Positions 21,943 through 33,879 of a stretch of 64,000 bases of DNA are shown here, piece after piece (positions within the stretch are counted from its first letter, which is position 1; each line of letters opens with the position of its first letter). Under the pieces are notes generated by a model. The model was not told where the DNA came from, did not search any database, and saw only the letters and a list, made by a program, of their open reading frames with translations. The position numbers were made by a program, and so were the translations under genes. The stretch is taken from contig JACTVC010000021.1 of the NCBI GenBank assembly GCA_018417955.1, forward strand, positions 496,001 to 560,000. The letters are read 5' to 3'. Source of the stretch: Laccaria trichodermophora (lineage: Eukaryota > Basidiomycota > Agaricomycetes > Agaricales > Hydnangiaceae).

Positions 21943-24131
21943 CCTGAGGAGGCCATTCATGTTGATATCTACTGTTCTGTCTCAATACATGGTCAACTTA
22001 CAACATGACCTGACTTAAGGACACCTCCAAGGATGAATCGGCCCATCATTCTATAGCCCTCAAAGAGCTGATATCAAAGTTTGGGACAGGCCAGTAGCTA
22101 TCAATGTGAGAGCAGACAGACCAGTAACTATCAATGTAAAAGCAGAGAATAGCCTGTCCTGATGTGAAAGCCAACTTGGCCATGATGTCAAAAGTGGTGA
22201 TGTGGCAATAGCAATATGTAAAGTCATGGTATTCCTTCAGCCATATCCCCATGAGCTTATAACTATGTTTTGAGATAGGACAGTATGGTAGCTATCAACA
22301 TGAAGGCATAGGATAGCCTTTCCTAATGTGAAAGACTGCTTGTGCATGATGTCAAAAACTAATGCAGCAGCATTGGTAATATGTAAGTAAGATCATGTCA
22401 ACCCTTCAACCTCACCCCCATAATCTGGACAGAGCCAAGGACACCATAAACTACATGTCAACTACAAACTTTTGTAGTCCCAAAAAGCAGACACTACAAA
22501 CTTTTCTAATGAAAAAGCGCACACTACAAACTTTTGTAGTCTCAAAAAGCGGACACTACAAACTTTTCTAATGAAAAAGTGGACACTACAAGCCTTTGTA
22601 GTATCAAAAAGCAGATACTACAAACCTTTCTAATGAAAATCACATATTACAAACTTTTGTAGTCTCAAAAAGCAGACACTACTAACTTTGTAGTCTAAGT
22701 GGAAGTTTTTGACTTTTGTGGTCTTTTGTAGTCTATCAGTAAACCTTGTAGTCTAAGTCTGACTTTTGTAGTCTTTTGTAGTTTATCAGTATACTTTGTA
22801 GTCTATTAGTAAACTGTCTAGTCTAAGTCCAACTTTTGTGGTCTTTTGTAGTCTATCAGTAAATTTTATTGTCTGTGTCCAACTTTTGTAGTCTATCAAT
22901 AAACTTTGTAGTCTATGTCTGACTTTTTGGTAGTCTATGGTAGTCTATATCTGACTATTACAGTCTGGCAGTGTCAATTTCTTTTCTAGGGCATGCACTT
23001 TCCTTTTTTGGTCATTTTCCCCATGATACAATAATTGTAGCCCTTTCTTTTAGCTTTCCAAATATACTGAAATCATGTTGTTTGGTTTTGTTTTCATGGA
23101 GAAAAACACAAAAACAAAAAAAATGTGACACTTTAGAAAATCTTTTACCTCATATATCCACAATGGGGGCACTTCAGAACATGATTCAAACAGATTTGGG
23201 AAGCTATAGTGTAGGGCTACAACTGTCATTTTTTGACCATTTCTGGTAATTGATCATGTGACCATCATCCCAACATCCCATTATATGGACCCTGATAGGT
23301 AAAAACATTCTCCTCTTGGTTTTCTTCACTTTTGGTCAAACAAGGTGATATTTCCTCTTTGGGATGGACCCTGAAATTGACCCTGAAGGCAGTGCCTGAC
23401 ATTCTGAGGGGGCAATGATAAATGCAGTAGTGTAGGTATGAAATAGCCCAGGCAGAGATATGAGATTGCCAAGGCAAGGATATGAAATTGCCTAGGCAGG
23501 GATATGAAATTGCCTAAGGCAAGAAATGAATATAAAGTAGCCCAGGCAGAGATATGAGATTGCTCAGGCAAGGATATGAAATTGCCCAGGCAGGGATATG
23601 AAATTGCCTAAGGCAAGAAATGAAATGAATATGAAGTAGCCCAGGCAAGGATATGAAATTGCCCAGGCAGAGATATGAAATTGCCTAGGCAGGGATATGA
23701 AATTGCCCAAGGCAAGAAATGAAATGAATATAAAGTAGCCCAGGCAGAAATATGAGATTGCTCAGGCAAGGATATGAAATTGCCCAGGCAGAGATATGAA
23801 ATTGCCCAGGCAGGATATGAAAAGGCAATGAAATAATGCCAGGTAAGCAATGAAATAAGGCTGGGTAGGCAATGAAATTAAAAGTCAGGGAAGAATGAAA
23901 TAGCAATGAAACAATGCTGGATAGACAATGAAATGGAAGGCCAGGCAGTAATGAAATTGCAATGAAGTAGTATTGAAATATGTCTTAGGACAGTTATGAA
24001 ATAGTCATAGTAAAGAAATGAAATACATTTCATAAGTTTTGCCTACTCTTCTCATCTCATAAATTCATTAGGCAGTGTGGATGTTGGTGTGCAGGCACTT
24101 GCCTGTATTTTATCATATAAGTGGTAGCTAC
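21943..24131. repeat. Right arm of hairpin P1 (uninterrupted)
   Basis: Inverted copy of the left arm. Near 23805-23830 it reads GCCCAGGCAGGATATGAAAA, the reverse complement of the pre-insertion site of the Ty3/gypsy element. It ends AAGTGGTAGCTAC at 24131. Confidence 0.9.
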
Positions 24132-24594
24132 CACTCATGGTGTAGCCTGGGGAGAGACTCTCCCATTGACAACCTATGCAATTATACCAACAGGTGTATG
24201 GGGCATATGCAACCCAGTCGCCAGGCCTAGCCAACCAAATCCTTGATCGAAAACCTAGATAACCCAGGTCCTCAATGGCTCTGCCAATATGGCAGAAATA
24301 GTTGGTCACTGGATGCGGAACAGATGAAGCTGCAGGGAGGGGAAGCCCGTCATCCGACAGCATCGAAGAATCAAATTCGTCATCACTGGACACAGGGTCT
24401 GGGGTCATGGGCTGGCGATAGGACAGTGTAGGGTCAATTACATTGAGAGGGGGGATGTTTGGCTTGCTATGTATGTTGTAGAGACCTCGTGAACGAGGAG
24501 CTGGCCCAGTCATGCAGGAGAGTGGAGAAGAAGGAAGAAAACCCAAAGAATCATTACTGTAGAAGGGATTCTCAGTGCCAATCTCACTATGCAT
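24132..24594 (-). pseudogene. G1, upstream exon
   Basis: Encodes SEIGTENPFYSNDSLGFLPS, a Ser/Pro/Asp-rich stretch, then a more globular part with Cys and Trp (GDWVAYAPYTCWYNCIGCQW, ESLSPGYTMS) that runs into P1. Without P1 and one AGTG it continues as DTTEEPWVLHNL at 4699, in frame. Possible further upstream exons are 24611-24679 and 24733-24974. The gap at 24587-24610 is only 24 bp, too short for a usual intron, so the upstream linkage is unsure. Confidence 0.5.
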
Positions 24595-24732
24595 AATAAA
24601 GTAAACTTACGTCGGAATAAGAGTCGAATGAATTGCGAAAGTTTCGTCCGCTGATGGGGAAAGTCTTGCTGAGGCAGATCTAGCAGATATTAGTGAACCG
24701 ACTGAGAGGATTGCTCAAACAATCAGACACAC

Positions 24733-24974
24733 CTCAGGGTAGCCTGGAGACCCAAAGGCAATCCTGAAGGAGCAGATGCAGAGGCATTTGAAGCCCTAGC
24801 ATTCGGGTTTCTGTTGTAAAACATGTCTTCCGCGGCGTCCGGTAAGTCATCCTTGCGTCTGCGGAGGTTATATTTCATATCAAACGACGGCTGAATCTTA
24901 TCTGACATCACTAACCGATTTCCACAAGAAACCAGGTTCTGGGTTGGCATGGTATCTGGGTCGTCCATGGCCAT
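24733..24974 (-). pseudogene. Possible first exon of G1
   Basis: Opens with ATG at 24974 (MAMDDPDTMPTQNLVSCGNR) and ends at a GTGTGT donor. A TAG acceptor at 24680 and a 69-bp exon (24611-24679) follow in frame. The stretch is polar (NLRRRKDDLPDAAEDMFYNR). It could be the true N-terminus of G1 or a separate small fragment. Confidence 0.35.
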
Positions 24975-25540
24975 AACCCTGTAGGATTGTCAGCCAAATA
25001 CAGATGCCAAAAGCGCAGCGAACAAGGAGTTAACACTGGTGAGACCCAAGTGAAACAACAAAGAGTCCAATTTCACAAAGGAAAGGATACCCCGCAACAA
25101 GGAGTCAAACAGTATATCCCCAAGGACAAATCCATGCACTGGTTTGGGCGGCCGTAGGCGCAGATTGGTTTGGGTATATTGTTGTGTGCAGTGTCTTGCT
25201 GTTCGGATGTACCAACTGCACCCTTAGTCTTCGTGACCATGGCCTGAGTAGCATCAGAACTGAGACCATGTTGGTCGTCCATGGCACCTGCGGTGGTGGA
25301 GGGTACATCCTGAGTGGGTTGGGCATTGACCATGGCCTTGTTGCTAGCATCGGTGTCCGTGATGCTAGAGCACACATTGAGGAGTTGAAAAAGAGTCACA
25401 GAAGAGACATTTACCTTTCATTATCTGTAGTCAATGCTGACTTCTCATGCTCCGAATTCTGGACAGGAGCTCACTTGATGGCTTTCAAAGTCTTTCTGAT
25501 GGCAGACGTCAAAGAGGATCCTTCATTACTCCAATGATAT
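24975..25540 (-). pseudogene. Weak coding remnant, Thr/Ala/Gln-rich
   Basis: On the minus strand, ITDTDASNKAMVNAQPTQDV and nearby residues form a T/A/S/Q-rich segment (about 25371-25110) preceded by an intron-like GTAAAT...CTCTAG at about 25372-25421. The exon before it (LTSAIRKTLKAIK, then APVQNSEHEKSALTTDNE) has an in-frame TGA. A plus-strand frame also spans 25184-25537. I cannot decide which was coding; composition slightly favours minus. Confidence 0.25.
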
Positions 25541-27360
25541 ACTTACTTTTTGGAACAACAAGGGTGCTTGACTGCCGGAGTCGATCTGGTGTTGACGATG
25601 GCGTTGACGCTGTCATCAAGTTTAGGCCAGTAGGAAGGTCTGCCAAGGGGTTTGTTACATAAGCCTCTTTCTTTTAAAAAATAAGTCGCAGTGTACCAAG
25701 CCATGAAAAAGGCTTTAGCTGAATGTATAATAAACAATATTGGTATGATTATTCTAATAGAGCCATTGAGTACTTTTTTGGTTGGTTTGTCTTTCAATCC
25801 AACATACCAACCCATGAAAGAGCTAACACCAGCGTATCCACGATATCTGATGTTTGCCTGTTAAAGAAGATCAAGGTTTTTGTTTTCAAACTATGTACCA
25901 AGACACAAAACTGCTTAGATGACTGAAACATCCGAGCGGAGGATCCGAGCAGTGGGACCAATGTAGATACTAAACAAACGGATGAGCACAGCGTCGTGGA
26001 TTGGTATTTACGAGGCGAAGCTACATACCTCCAACACGTTGACTTTGCGAGTGTAACGCCAATGGACCAACTTGGTGTTTCCCATGGCTTCATGGTGTGA
26101 CCAATGGAGATGACACTGCGAGTGTAAGGCCAATGAACCAACTTTGCATACAAAATGAGCACAGCATCGTGGAACTCAATTTACGAAGCAGGAAAGGAAC
26201 TAACATTCAGTTTTAGAGTTGGAACCATATAAGACATGTGTCCCCGGGATTCTGGTGTTTCCCATGGCTTCATGGTGTGACCAATAGAGATACTATTCAA
26301 AGAAATTAGCATGGCATCATGGATTGCCAGTCACAAAGTGAGGCTTGCAGCAACAATGAGTCAAACTGCATAAGTGAAAGGCTGACAGGGAGTCAAAGCC
26401 TCATAAGCCGCATGGACGACAAGGAGTCAAATCCAGCAGCCAGAATGGGAAAAGAATGGAGCTAGAACACTTACGTTGTTGAGCCGAAATGCAGCCTCTG
26501 TGTGAGTGCAAGAGGCGCCGAAGCAACGAGCATGGCATGCAGGAGCGCAGATCTAACCGGAGGTGGTTGAAAGCAATGTGCATGGACGTGCACAAGGGGA
26601 ATTGAAGGCGCAGGTCTAACTCCGGAGAGCATCTGGTTGGAAGAATGAGCATGGTCGTCATCAACGTGTATATCAGAGGGGCAAGTAGCAGTGACAAGGA
26701 GTCAAACTGCAAAAGGCCGACAATGAGTCAAAGCCTACAATGCAGCGAGGACAACAAGGAGTCAAGTCCTGCTGGTCCAGAAGGGGTCAAGAAGGGAAGA
26801 ATGGAACTTATATTGTTGAATGTTGAGGGTGGTAGGTAAGTGGTGAGGAGAGGTGAGAGAAGCACCCTTGTGCGGAGGTAGAGCGCATCGAATGTGATCA
26901 AGGTTTGATCAGAGTACTGCTGATTAACAAATGACAACAAGATCAACTTGAGTCTTCGAGTTGATTCTTTGAGTTGATATTCAACTTGAAGATCAACTCC
27001 AATGTTTTCATGTCAACCCTACACAGTCAGTGGACCATTGGTGAGTGATTGTCTCTACGTCTGGGATGCTACCTCCTGGAATTGGACTCCTTGTCGTTCT
27101 GGGAGCGCTCCAATGACCTCAACTCCTTGTCGGTCTGCGGGTCCAACCGAGTTTGACTCTCTGTCGCTTGGCTGGTTGCATCGCTGACTGTTGTCAATGT
27201 ATTCATGCTGACTGTTCACGATTATAGAATTTTGTCCTGCCACACCAACTTTTTTTGGGTGGTTTGATTGATACAACAGCCGTGCATCGATCTATAAGTA
27301 AAGCTTCTCATTGTATTCACGCTGACTGATTATTAGGTCCCTGTGTGCAATGACATAAGC
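25541..27360. other. No confident gene; decayed repeats
   Basis: I see no recognisable protein. There are direct repeats: GTGTTTCCCATGGCTTCATG occurs at about 26070 and 26252. GACAAGGAGTCAAA-like motifs recur at 26415-26760, with the complementary form (ACTCCTTGTCG) at 27085-27170. A minus-strand frame at 25543-25815 (GWYVGLKDKPTKKVL) has a hydrophobic stretch but no match I know. Confidence 0.4.
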
Positions 27361-27508
27361 TCACACAATGTCGAGGCGCGGGGGCATGGTATCAGCAGCA
27401 AAGTAAGGGAGAAGATGACCCTGAATATCAAGTCCTATATCCATGGTGAACTTGTACAATTCATCCACCATGCTTAGAGCATAACCATGATCTGATAATG
27501 CATCCGCA
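27361..27508 (-). pseudogene. C-terminal coding fragment cut by P2
   Basis: Minus-strand frame open from the P2 boundary to a stop near 27360: ADALSDHGYALSMVDELYKF, then TMDIGLDIQGHLLPYFAAD. The amino-acid make-up looks genuinely protein coding. No continuation is found on the far side of P2. Family not recognised. Confidence 0.35.
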
Positions 27509-27599
27509 CTAGTCCCTACCACTTTTTATGATAAACTACAGGCAATTGCCTGCACAGCGATTTGATCATTGCCTAGCTTTTTATGAAATGAAATACATA

Positions 27600-28320
27600 A
27601 GGCAAACCTTATGAAATGCATCTCATTTCTTCCCAAGGCTTTATATCATTGCAATTTCATTTCTATTTCATTCCTCCCCAGGATTTCATTTCATTTTTTT
27701 TCCCCACTTTATTTCATTTCTGCCCAGGACAATTTTTCATTGTGATATTGTTGGTATTTCATTTCTGTTTCATTGCGATATTTTTGGTATTTCATTTCTG
27801 TTTCATTCCAATATTTTGGTATTTCATTTCTGTTTCATTGCAATATTTTTGGGAAAATACACAGAGGCAGAGAAACTGCAGATGCAAGTTCTGGTATTTC
27901 ATTCCTGCCTGGCATCATTTTTCATTACAATATTTAGGTGTTTCATTTCTGTTTCATTGCAACATTTTTCGTATTTCATTTCTGTTTCATTGCAACATTT
28001 TGAGTATTTCATTTCTGTTTCATTGACATATTTTGGTATTTCATTTCTGTTTCATTGCGATATTTTTGGTATTTCATTCCTGCCTAGCATCATTTTTCAT
28101 TGCAATATTTAGGTATTTCATTTCTGTTTCATTGCAATATTTTTGGTATTTCATTTCTGTTTCATTGCAATATTTTGGGTATTTCATTCCTGCCTGGCAT
28201 CATTTTTCATTGCGATATTTTGGGTATTTCATTTCTGTTTCATTGCGATATTTTGGTATTTCATTCCTGCCTAGCATCATTTTTCATTGCAATATTTAGG
28301 TATTTCATTTCTGCCTAACA
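27600..28320. repeat. TTTCATTTCTGTTTCATTGC.ATATTTT tandem repeats
   Basis: Units of about 32-34 bp with interspersed ATTCCTGCCTGGCATCATTTTTC. The unit keeps a long hydrophobic frame open (ISFLFHCNIFG type), which is an artefact of a repeat without stop codons in that phase. Confidence 0.85.
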
Positions 28321-29106
28321 TCATAGCAAAAAAAATTGGAAAAAGATATGAATGGTGCACAGAACATCAGGCACTGCCTTCAGGGTCCACTTCACAGTCC
28401 ATCCCAAAGAGGAAACATCACCTGGTTTGACCAATAAGAGGAGAATGTTGTTACCTATCAGGGTCCATGTAATGGGATGTTGGGATGATGGTCACATGAC
28501 CAATTACCAAAAATGGTCAAAAACCAAAGTTGTAGCCCTACACTGTAGCTTCCCAAATCTGTTTGAATTATATTCTGAAGTGCTACTGTTATGGAGATAT
28601 GAGGTAAAGGAATTTCAAAAGTGTCGTGTTTTTTTTGTTTTTTGTGTTTTTCTCCATGAAAACAAAACCAAACAACATGATTTCAGTATATTTAGAAAGC
28701 TAAAAGAAAGGGCTACAATTATTGTATCATGGGGAAAATGACCAAAAAAGGAAGGTGCATGCCCTAGAAAAGAAATTGACACTGACAGACTATAAGAGTC
28801 TACCATAGACTACCAAAAAGTCGGACATAGACTACAAAGTTTACTAATAGACTACAAAAGTCGGACTTAGACTACAAAGTTTACTGATAGACTACAAAAG
28901 TTGGACTTAGACTACAAATTTTACTGATAAACTACAAAAGACTACAAAAGTCAAGTTTACTGATAGACTACAAAAGTTGGACTGAGACTACAAAGTTTAC
29001 TGATAGAATACAAAAGACTACAAAAGTCAGACATAGACTACAAAGTTTACTGATAGACTACAAAAGTCGGACTTAGACTACAAAAGCTTGGACTTAGACT
29101 ACAAAG

Positions 29107-29121
29107 TTAGGGTTAGGGTTA
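29107..29121 (+). repeat. Short TTAGGG run in the P2 arm
   Basis: TTAGGGTTAGGGTTA. The complementary CCCTAACCCTAA run is in the other arm (29909-29924). P3 has related CTAGGGTTAGGGT and its complement at 53418-53430 and 55565-55578. Confidence 0.85.
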
Positions 29122-30217
29122 AAAGCATATCCAGACTACAAAGTTTGTAGTGTCTGCTTTTCATCATTACAAAATTTTGTAGTGTTCATTTTTTCCTTAG
29201 AAAGGTTTGTAGTGTCTGCCTTTTGGGACTACAAAAGTTTGGTGTGCACTTTTCCATTTGAAAAGTTTGTAGTCTCCACTTTTTGAGACTACAAAGTGTG
29301 TGCATTTTCATTAGAAAAGTTTGTAGTGTGTGCTTTTTCATTGAAAAAGTTTGTAGTGTCCGCTTTTTGAGACTACAAAAGTTTGTAGTGTGCGCTTTTT
29401 CATCAGAAAAGTTTGTAGTGTCTGCTTTTTGAGACTACAAAGGTTTGTAGTGTGCGCTTTTTCAGGAGAAAAGTTTGTAGTGTCTGCTTTTTGAGACTAC
29501 AAAAGTTTGTAGTTGACATGTATTCAACCTCATCCCCATAACCTAGACAGAGCCAAGGACACCATAAACTACATGTCAACTACAAACTTTTGTAGTCTCA
29601 AAAAGCAGACACTACAAACTTTTCTGATGAAAAAGCGCACACTACAAACTTTTGTAGTCTCAAAAAGCGGACACTACAAACTTTTTCAATGAAAAAGCAC
29701 ACACTACAAACTTTTCTAATGAAAATGCACACACTTTGTAGTCTCAAAAAGTGGAGACTACAAACTTTTCAAATGGAAAAGTGCACACCAAACTTTTGTA
29801 GTCCCAAAAGGCAGACACTACAAACCTTTCTAAGGAAAAAATGAACACTACAAAATTTTGTAATGATGAAAAGCAGACACTACAAACTTTGTAGTCTGGA
29901 TATGCTTTTAACCCTAACCCTAACTTTGTAGTCTAAGTCCAAGCTTTTGTAGTCTAAGTCCGACTTTTGTAGTCTATCAGTAAACTTTGTAGTCTATGTC
30001 TGACTTTTGTAGTCTTTTGTATTCTATCAGTAAACTTTGTAGTCTCAGTCCAACTTTTGTAGTCTATCAGTAAACTTGACTTTTGTAGTCTTTTGTAGTT
30101 TATCAGTAAAATTTGTAGTCTAAGTCCAACTTTTGTAGTCTATCAGTAAACTTTGTAGTCTAAGTCCGACTTTTGTAGTCTTTTGTTTGTAGTCTTTTGT
30201 AGTTCTGCTTTGAGCTT

Positions 30218-30676
30218 GTGAGTCTCGATGCCATCACCGCCACTGCGATGTACCAAGCTCGTGAAGATTTAACCCAGGAGAAGGCAGCGGCTGCCCATGT
30301 CCAGAAGATTCTTCGGGTATTTCCCATGTCTGGTGAGGTGGTGGGACCTTTCATAATCAACAAGATCCTGAATCGCGATCTAGGGTTGATGGCAGCAGAT
30401 CTGAACGAACACAACCGTTATCTTATGGCGCTGGGGCATTTGATGTCTTCGTGGAAGGGTTGCCCAGATTCTATCACCAAAGCAAGGTTGGGCCCCTTGG
30501 TAAATCAAGTGCGTCCTCTGGAGGAGGCTTGTGCATGGTTCTATTGCCAGAGTTTCTTTGACAATTTTGGCTGTGCACCTGTCATACCCTGCCGTCTTCC
30601 ATCTCGTTCTCTTGCATGTTCCCAGCCTGTTACCTTTGCGGACTCTGTGGCTTCCATGCCACCTCAATCATCATAA
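30218..30676 (+). pseudogene. Unrecognised ORF upstream of KDZ transposase 1
   Basis: Open reading frame next to the end of P2: SLDAITATAMYQAREDLTQE, then AHVQKILRVFPMSGEVVGPF and a helical region (DLGLMAADLNEHNRYLMALG). The first 110 residues look like a true protein; the end (RSLACSQPVTFADSVASMPP) looks less so. It may be an upstream exon of the KDZ gene that follows, or an unrelated remnant trapped between P2 and the KDZ gene. The start is lost if P2 inserted here. Confidence 0.4.
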
Positions 30677-30715
30677 TTTTTTTGAACAATCTTAGCACGC
30701 TGACTTCTTTGCATC

Positions 30716-32573
30716 ATGTCACCTCATTTTTTGCCTTTGTCAATGACTGTGGGGATACTCTATGATATTGGTTGTCAGTTGGAGAGAAGTTGCAAGATAT
30801 GGGGTTTTCTGGAGGAATTTATGGCACGCATTATTTTTGCACTGGCAGTGTTTCATGTATATGGTCACCAGTGGCCATGCCAACTAATCTACCACCCCCG
30901 TAAATGTGAAGGTTTTGGACTCTCTGATGGAGAGGGCTGTGAACGCTTCTGGAGTTCCATAAAGTTACTAATTCCATCAATGCGTGTGGCAGGGGTAAGT
31001 CGTCATGTGTCATCCTTGAAAAAGAAATTAATGATTGTCTAAAATAGTTCTACCATCGTCTGTTCACAATTGATACTCAGGTGAAATACCTAGAGAAAAA
31101 GTCATTCAAGGTGATGGGAAAATGGCTTCAACGTAAATGGCTGCATTGCCTAGAAAAGATGATTGGGGCTGAGGAAATTCTCCAAGAACTTGGTCTAGAA
31201 ATGCCTCTTCTTGAGAAAGAATGGAAAGACCAGGTTGTGGCACAGACTAAGCCCTTGGCAAGACAGTCAAAGAATATTGTGAATAATGCTGTCAAAGAGA
31301 TAATGGCTTTGTATACTGCAAGGAATGCATTTGCGGGTGAGTTGGGAGAGCTTGATCAAAAGCTAATTTCTGGTGACTATGGAGATGATATGTTGGTGGA
31401 GGATGTCCTGGCAGAACATCTGGCTGTAGTGAAGAAGCAAAAGGCTATAGAGGATACCATTAAAACAAAGAAGAAAAAGCTTGGTGTGAGGGATCAACAG
31501 AATTTGAAGGATCTGATGGGCAATAAATTTCTTCAGTTAAAACTCAATGCCAGAGCCCTCAAGCAAAGGCTTAGAGATCGATTGCGCAATCGAAAGTTTG
31601 AGTTGGAGAGATTAAAAAGAGCATACTGAAATACAACTTCCAATGGTGAGCTTTTATTTAGGATAAAATTATGGTGGCTGGCTAATATATACTTTGATAG
31701 AGACGAAATTGCATTCACATGTGCAGAAACAGGTCAATCGGCAGCAACCAATGATTGCTAGATTGGCAAAAAAATACAATGACATGTGCTATGATATGAC
31801 AAAGCAGATAGAAGAAAAGAAAGCTCCTCAGAAAGCAATAGCTCCAGTCCCAATTAATTGGGACACTCTGTTCTCTTTGGATGTGGATGATGACATCTGG
31901 CAGGATATAGGCTTGGATGAGCATGAAAGTGAGGTGATCCCAGGTTGGCTTGGAGATGAGAAAGTCTGTGAAGGAATCAAAGCAATGCTTACTGTGAAAA
32001 GATGTATGGAGGAGATTGCTAGAATCAAAAGAGAGCGGACTGCTTTACAAGAGTGGTCTAAGGAGGAGTGGCAAGCAATAAATGCAGCCATTGATATATG
32101 TGGTAAGTTTTCTGGATGTTGCTTTTTTGGTGGAATCTAATAGGTGTTGTATTGTTGTAGAGGATGAGGATATCAAACACCAGCTGCTCATCAGAAAGGT
32201 GCAACATCTGAGTTTATGTGCACAATGGAGGGAAGAGGTGTCTCTCATACCAGGTGCATATCGTATGTTGCATGGATGGGGACCAAGTGAAGCAGAAATG
32301 GAGAGTGCATTGAAAGAATTGTCACAGGAACATGTTGATGATGAGGGAAGTGATGATGAGTAGTTAAACTGCACATATGATATTGAAGAAGAGGACAATA
32401 ACAATGTTATTGAAGAAACAGAAGTCTTGGCAGCATCAGATGCATACAGAGCAGCGGATAATGGGTTGTCATTTGGGAGATGGGATTTGGATAACTTGTG
32501 GGAGGATGTGGAAGATGGTGAAGAAAGTGTCTTTGAAGCTACAGCCTCATGCAAATGGCCAAGGCAAAAGTAG
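30716..32573 (+). pseudogene. KDZ transposase 1 (Kyakuja-Dileera-Zisupton), C-terminal two-thirds
   Basis: Exons 30716-30994, 31048-31645, 31701-32102 and 32161-32573, with GT-AG introns of 53-58 bp. Diagnostic KDZ motifs: MTVGILYDIGCQLERSCKIW, VFHVYGHQWPCQLIYHPRK and GFGLSDGEGCERFWSSIKLL, followed by the helical region (TIDTQVKYLEKKS onward) and the usual C-terminal tail (WDTLFSLDVDDDIWQDIGLD). The family has an RNase H-fold DDE-type core that mobilises KDZ DNA transposons. The upstream cysteine-cluster part is missing or unrecognisable. Two in-frame stops: TGA at 31627-31629 and TAG at 32361-32363; the same frame continues after each. Decayed copy. Confidence 0.85.
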
Positions 32574-32639
32574 CATGAGATAGAAGAGTTGTGATGGTAT
32601 TGGATCGAAAGCTTGTAATACTAAGACTTTGGACTTTTA

Positions 32640-33175
32640 TGGCAGGATGTTTGGTGTGGTATGGTTCCTTTCATTTGGTATGGTATGATGGTATGATTCC
32701 ATATTCCATTTCCATGGTATGGTATGATGTATGGTATGATCCCATCTCTATGGTATTATTGCAATGGTCTGGTATGGTATGATTCCATCTCTATGGGATT
32801 ATTCCAATGGTATGGCATGGTATGATTCCATCTCTATGGTATTGTTCCAATGGTATGGCATGGTATGATTCCATCTCCATGGTATTATTGGAATGGAATG
32901 GTATGGAATGATTCCATCAGTATGGTATCATTCCAATGGCATGGCATGGTATGATTCCATCTCTATGGTATTGTTCCAATGGTATGGTATGGTATGATTC
33001 CATCTCTATGGTATTATTACATCTCCATGGTATTGTTGGAATGGAATGGTATGGAATAATTCCATCAGTATGGTATCATTCCAATGGTATGGCATGGTAT
33101 GATTCCATCTCTATGGTATTATTCCAACAGTATGGTATGGTATCATTCCATCTCTATGTTATATTCCTATAGTAT
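32640..33175. repeat. GGTATGATTCCATCTCTATGG tandem repeats
   Basis: Irregular units of about 40-45 bp (TGGTATGATTCCATCTCTATGG plus TATTATTCCAATGG). Related GGTATG/CATACC sequence marks P3 (51590-51690, 52500-52600 and the mirror positions), so this is probably the outer part of another P3-like element. Confidence 0.8.
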
Positions 33176-33379
33176 TTGAAAGTCAATTGCGAAGTGGTTT
33201 CTTCTATATATGCATGTTGGATGAATGGCCAATAGGTGGTAAATCATAGAGCTGGTAGGTAGGTAGTAGTAAGCACATACTCAAAAAGGAACAAGGGAAA
33301 AGGACAACACAATACAATAGAGTTGAGTAAGTTAAAGAGTTAATTGCTGTTGGAGGACTTCCACATAAACCAAAGAGTG

Positions 33380-33665
33380 GAAGAACTGTGGGGGATCTCC
33401 AACAGCCATCCATCATTGATTGTGCAATTGTTGTATGATCACATATGCACATGTTGATTGAGAAATAACTGGATGGCTGTCTGTTCAATCTGCATGTGAT
33501 TATTTTCATTGTTCTCCAAACTGTGGGGGGTCTCCAACATCCCTCCTTTGTTGATTGTGCAATTGTTGTATAACTGCATATGCACATGTTGATTGAGAAA
33601 TGACTGGATGGCTGTCCAATCAATCTGCATGTGATTATTTACATTGTTCTCCAACATGAGTATAA
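33380..33665. repeat. Two direct repeats of about 140 bp
   Basis: ACTGTGGGGGATCTCCAACA through GTGATTATTTTCATTGTTCTCCAA (about 33387-33519) is repeated at about 33522-33655 with scattered differences. Each holds TGTGCAATTGTTGTAT and GCACATGTTGATTGAGAAAT. No gene. Confidence 0.75.
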
Positions 33666-33879
33666 GTCCAGTCAGCAAGTGGTCAGTGACATTATCATCA
33701 TAGTGAAATTATCATCGTCAATGTCACCCTGTTGAAAAAATTGATCACAGAGAAAGACATTCATTAATGAGCTTGCGTAGGGTGGCAATTTTGGCTCAAG
33801 TTGATCCCTGGGCAAACAATGAAGTCTGGCATTATTGTTGACTGAAATTAATTTGTCTGTAAAGATATAAGATTTCAAG

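Larger units (their letters stand above)
4700..24131. mobile_element. Hairpin element P1 (2 x ~2.19 kb arms), split by the Ty3/gypsy insertion
   Basis: Near-perfect palindrome. The left arm is 4700-5026 plus 20039-21905, the right arm is 21943-24131, and the spacer is 37 bp. Measured from the shared CTACCACTTATATGAT ends, both arms come to 2,185 bp once the retroelement and one CTGG are removed. I noticed only a single difference near the ends (AAATGAG versus AGATGAG). Each arm holds TTTCAT-type tandem repeats, a core segment (20440-20880), GACTACAAA repeats and a unique inner part. There is no credible coding capacity. Likely target duplication is AGTG (minus strand), since removing it restores the G1 frame. 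The class is unknown; foldback-like. Confidence 0.8.
27509..30205. mobile_element. Hairpin element P2 (right arm truncated)
   Basis: Starts like P1 (CACTAGT..CTACCACTT, then ATGATAAA.TACAGGCAA.TGCC). It then has TTTCATT tandem repeats (27600-28320), the shared core (28365-28790) and GACTACAAA repeats. The axis lies at 29524-29570 (47-bp spacer between GTTTGTAGTTGACATGTA and its complement). The right arm is complete only back to about 30190 and lacks the core, the TTTCATT block and the terminal repeat, so one end is lost. No coding capacity. Confidence 0.75.

Noticed and set aside
20016..24030. Hydrophobic short ORFs (FISLP/AWAISY repeats) as membrane proteins
   Set aside because: They are translations of 22-35 bp tandem repeats, occur on both arms of the palindrome, and show no codon-level constraint.
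4696..24136. CACTA (En/Spm) element: P1 and P2 both begin CACTAGT
   Set aside because: The right end of P1 does not read CTAGTG, no 3-bp duplication fits, and only treating CACT/AGTG as the target duplication restores the G1 frame. A CACT preference at the target remains possible.
27616..28318. Phe/Ile/Ser-rich ORFs (ISFLFHCN repeats)
   Set aside because: They follow exactly the ~33-bp TTTCATT tandem repeat and lack any other coding feature.
29107..29121. Internal telomere or healed chromosome end
   Set aside because: Only about 2.5 TTAGGG units, present in inverted pairs at the same site of hairpin elements, so it is part of the element.
30160..30667. Minus-strand ORFs opposite 30218-30676
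   Set aside because: Composition (R/C/H/T-rich) looks like a shadow of the plus-strand frame.
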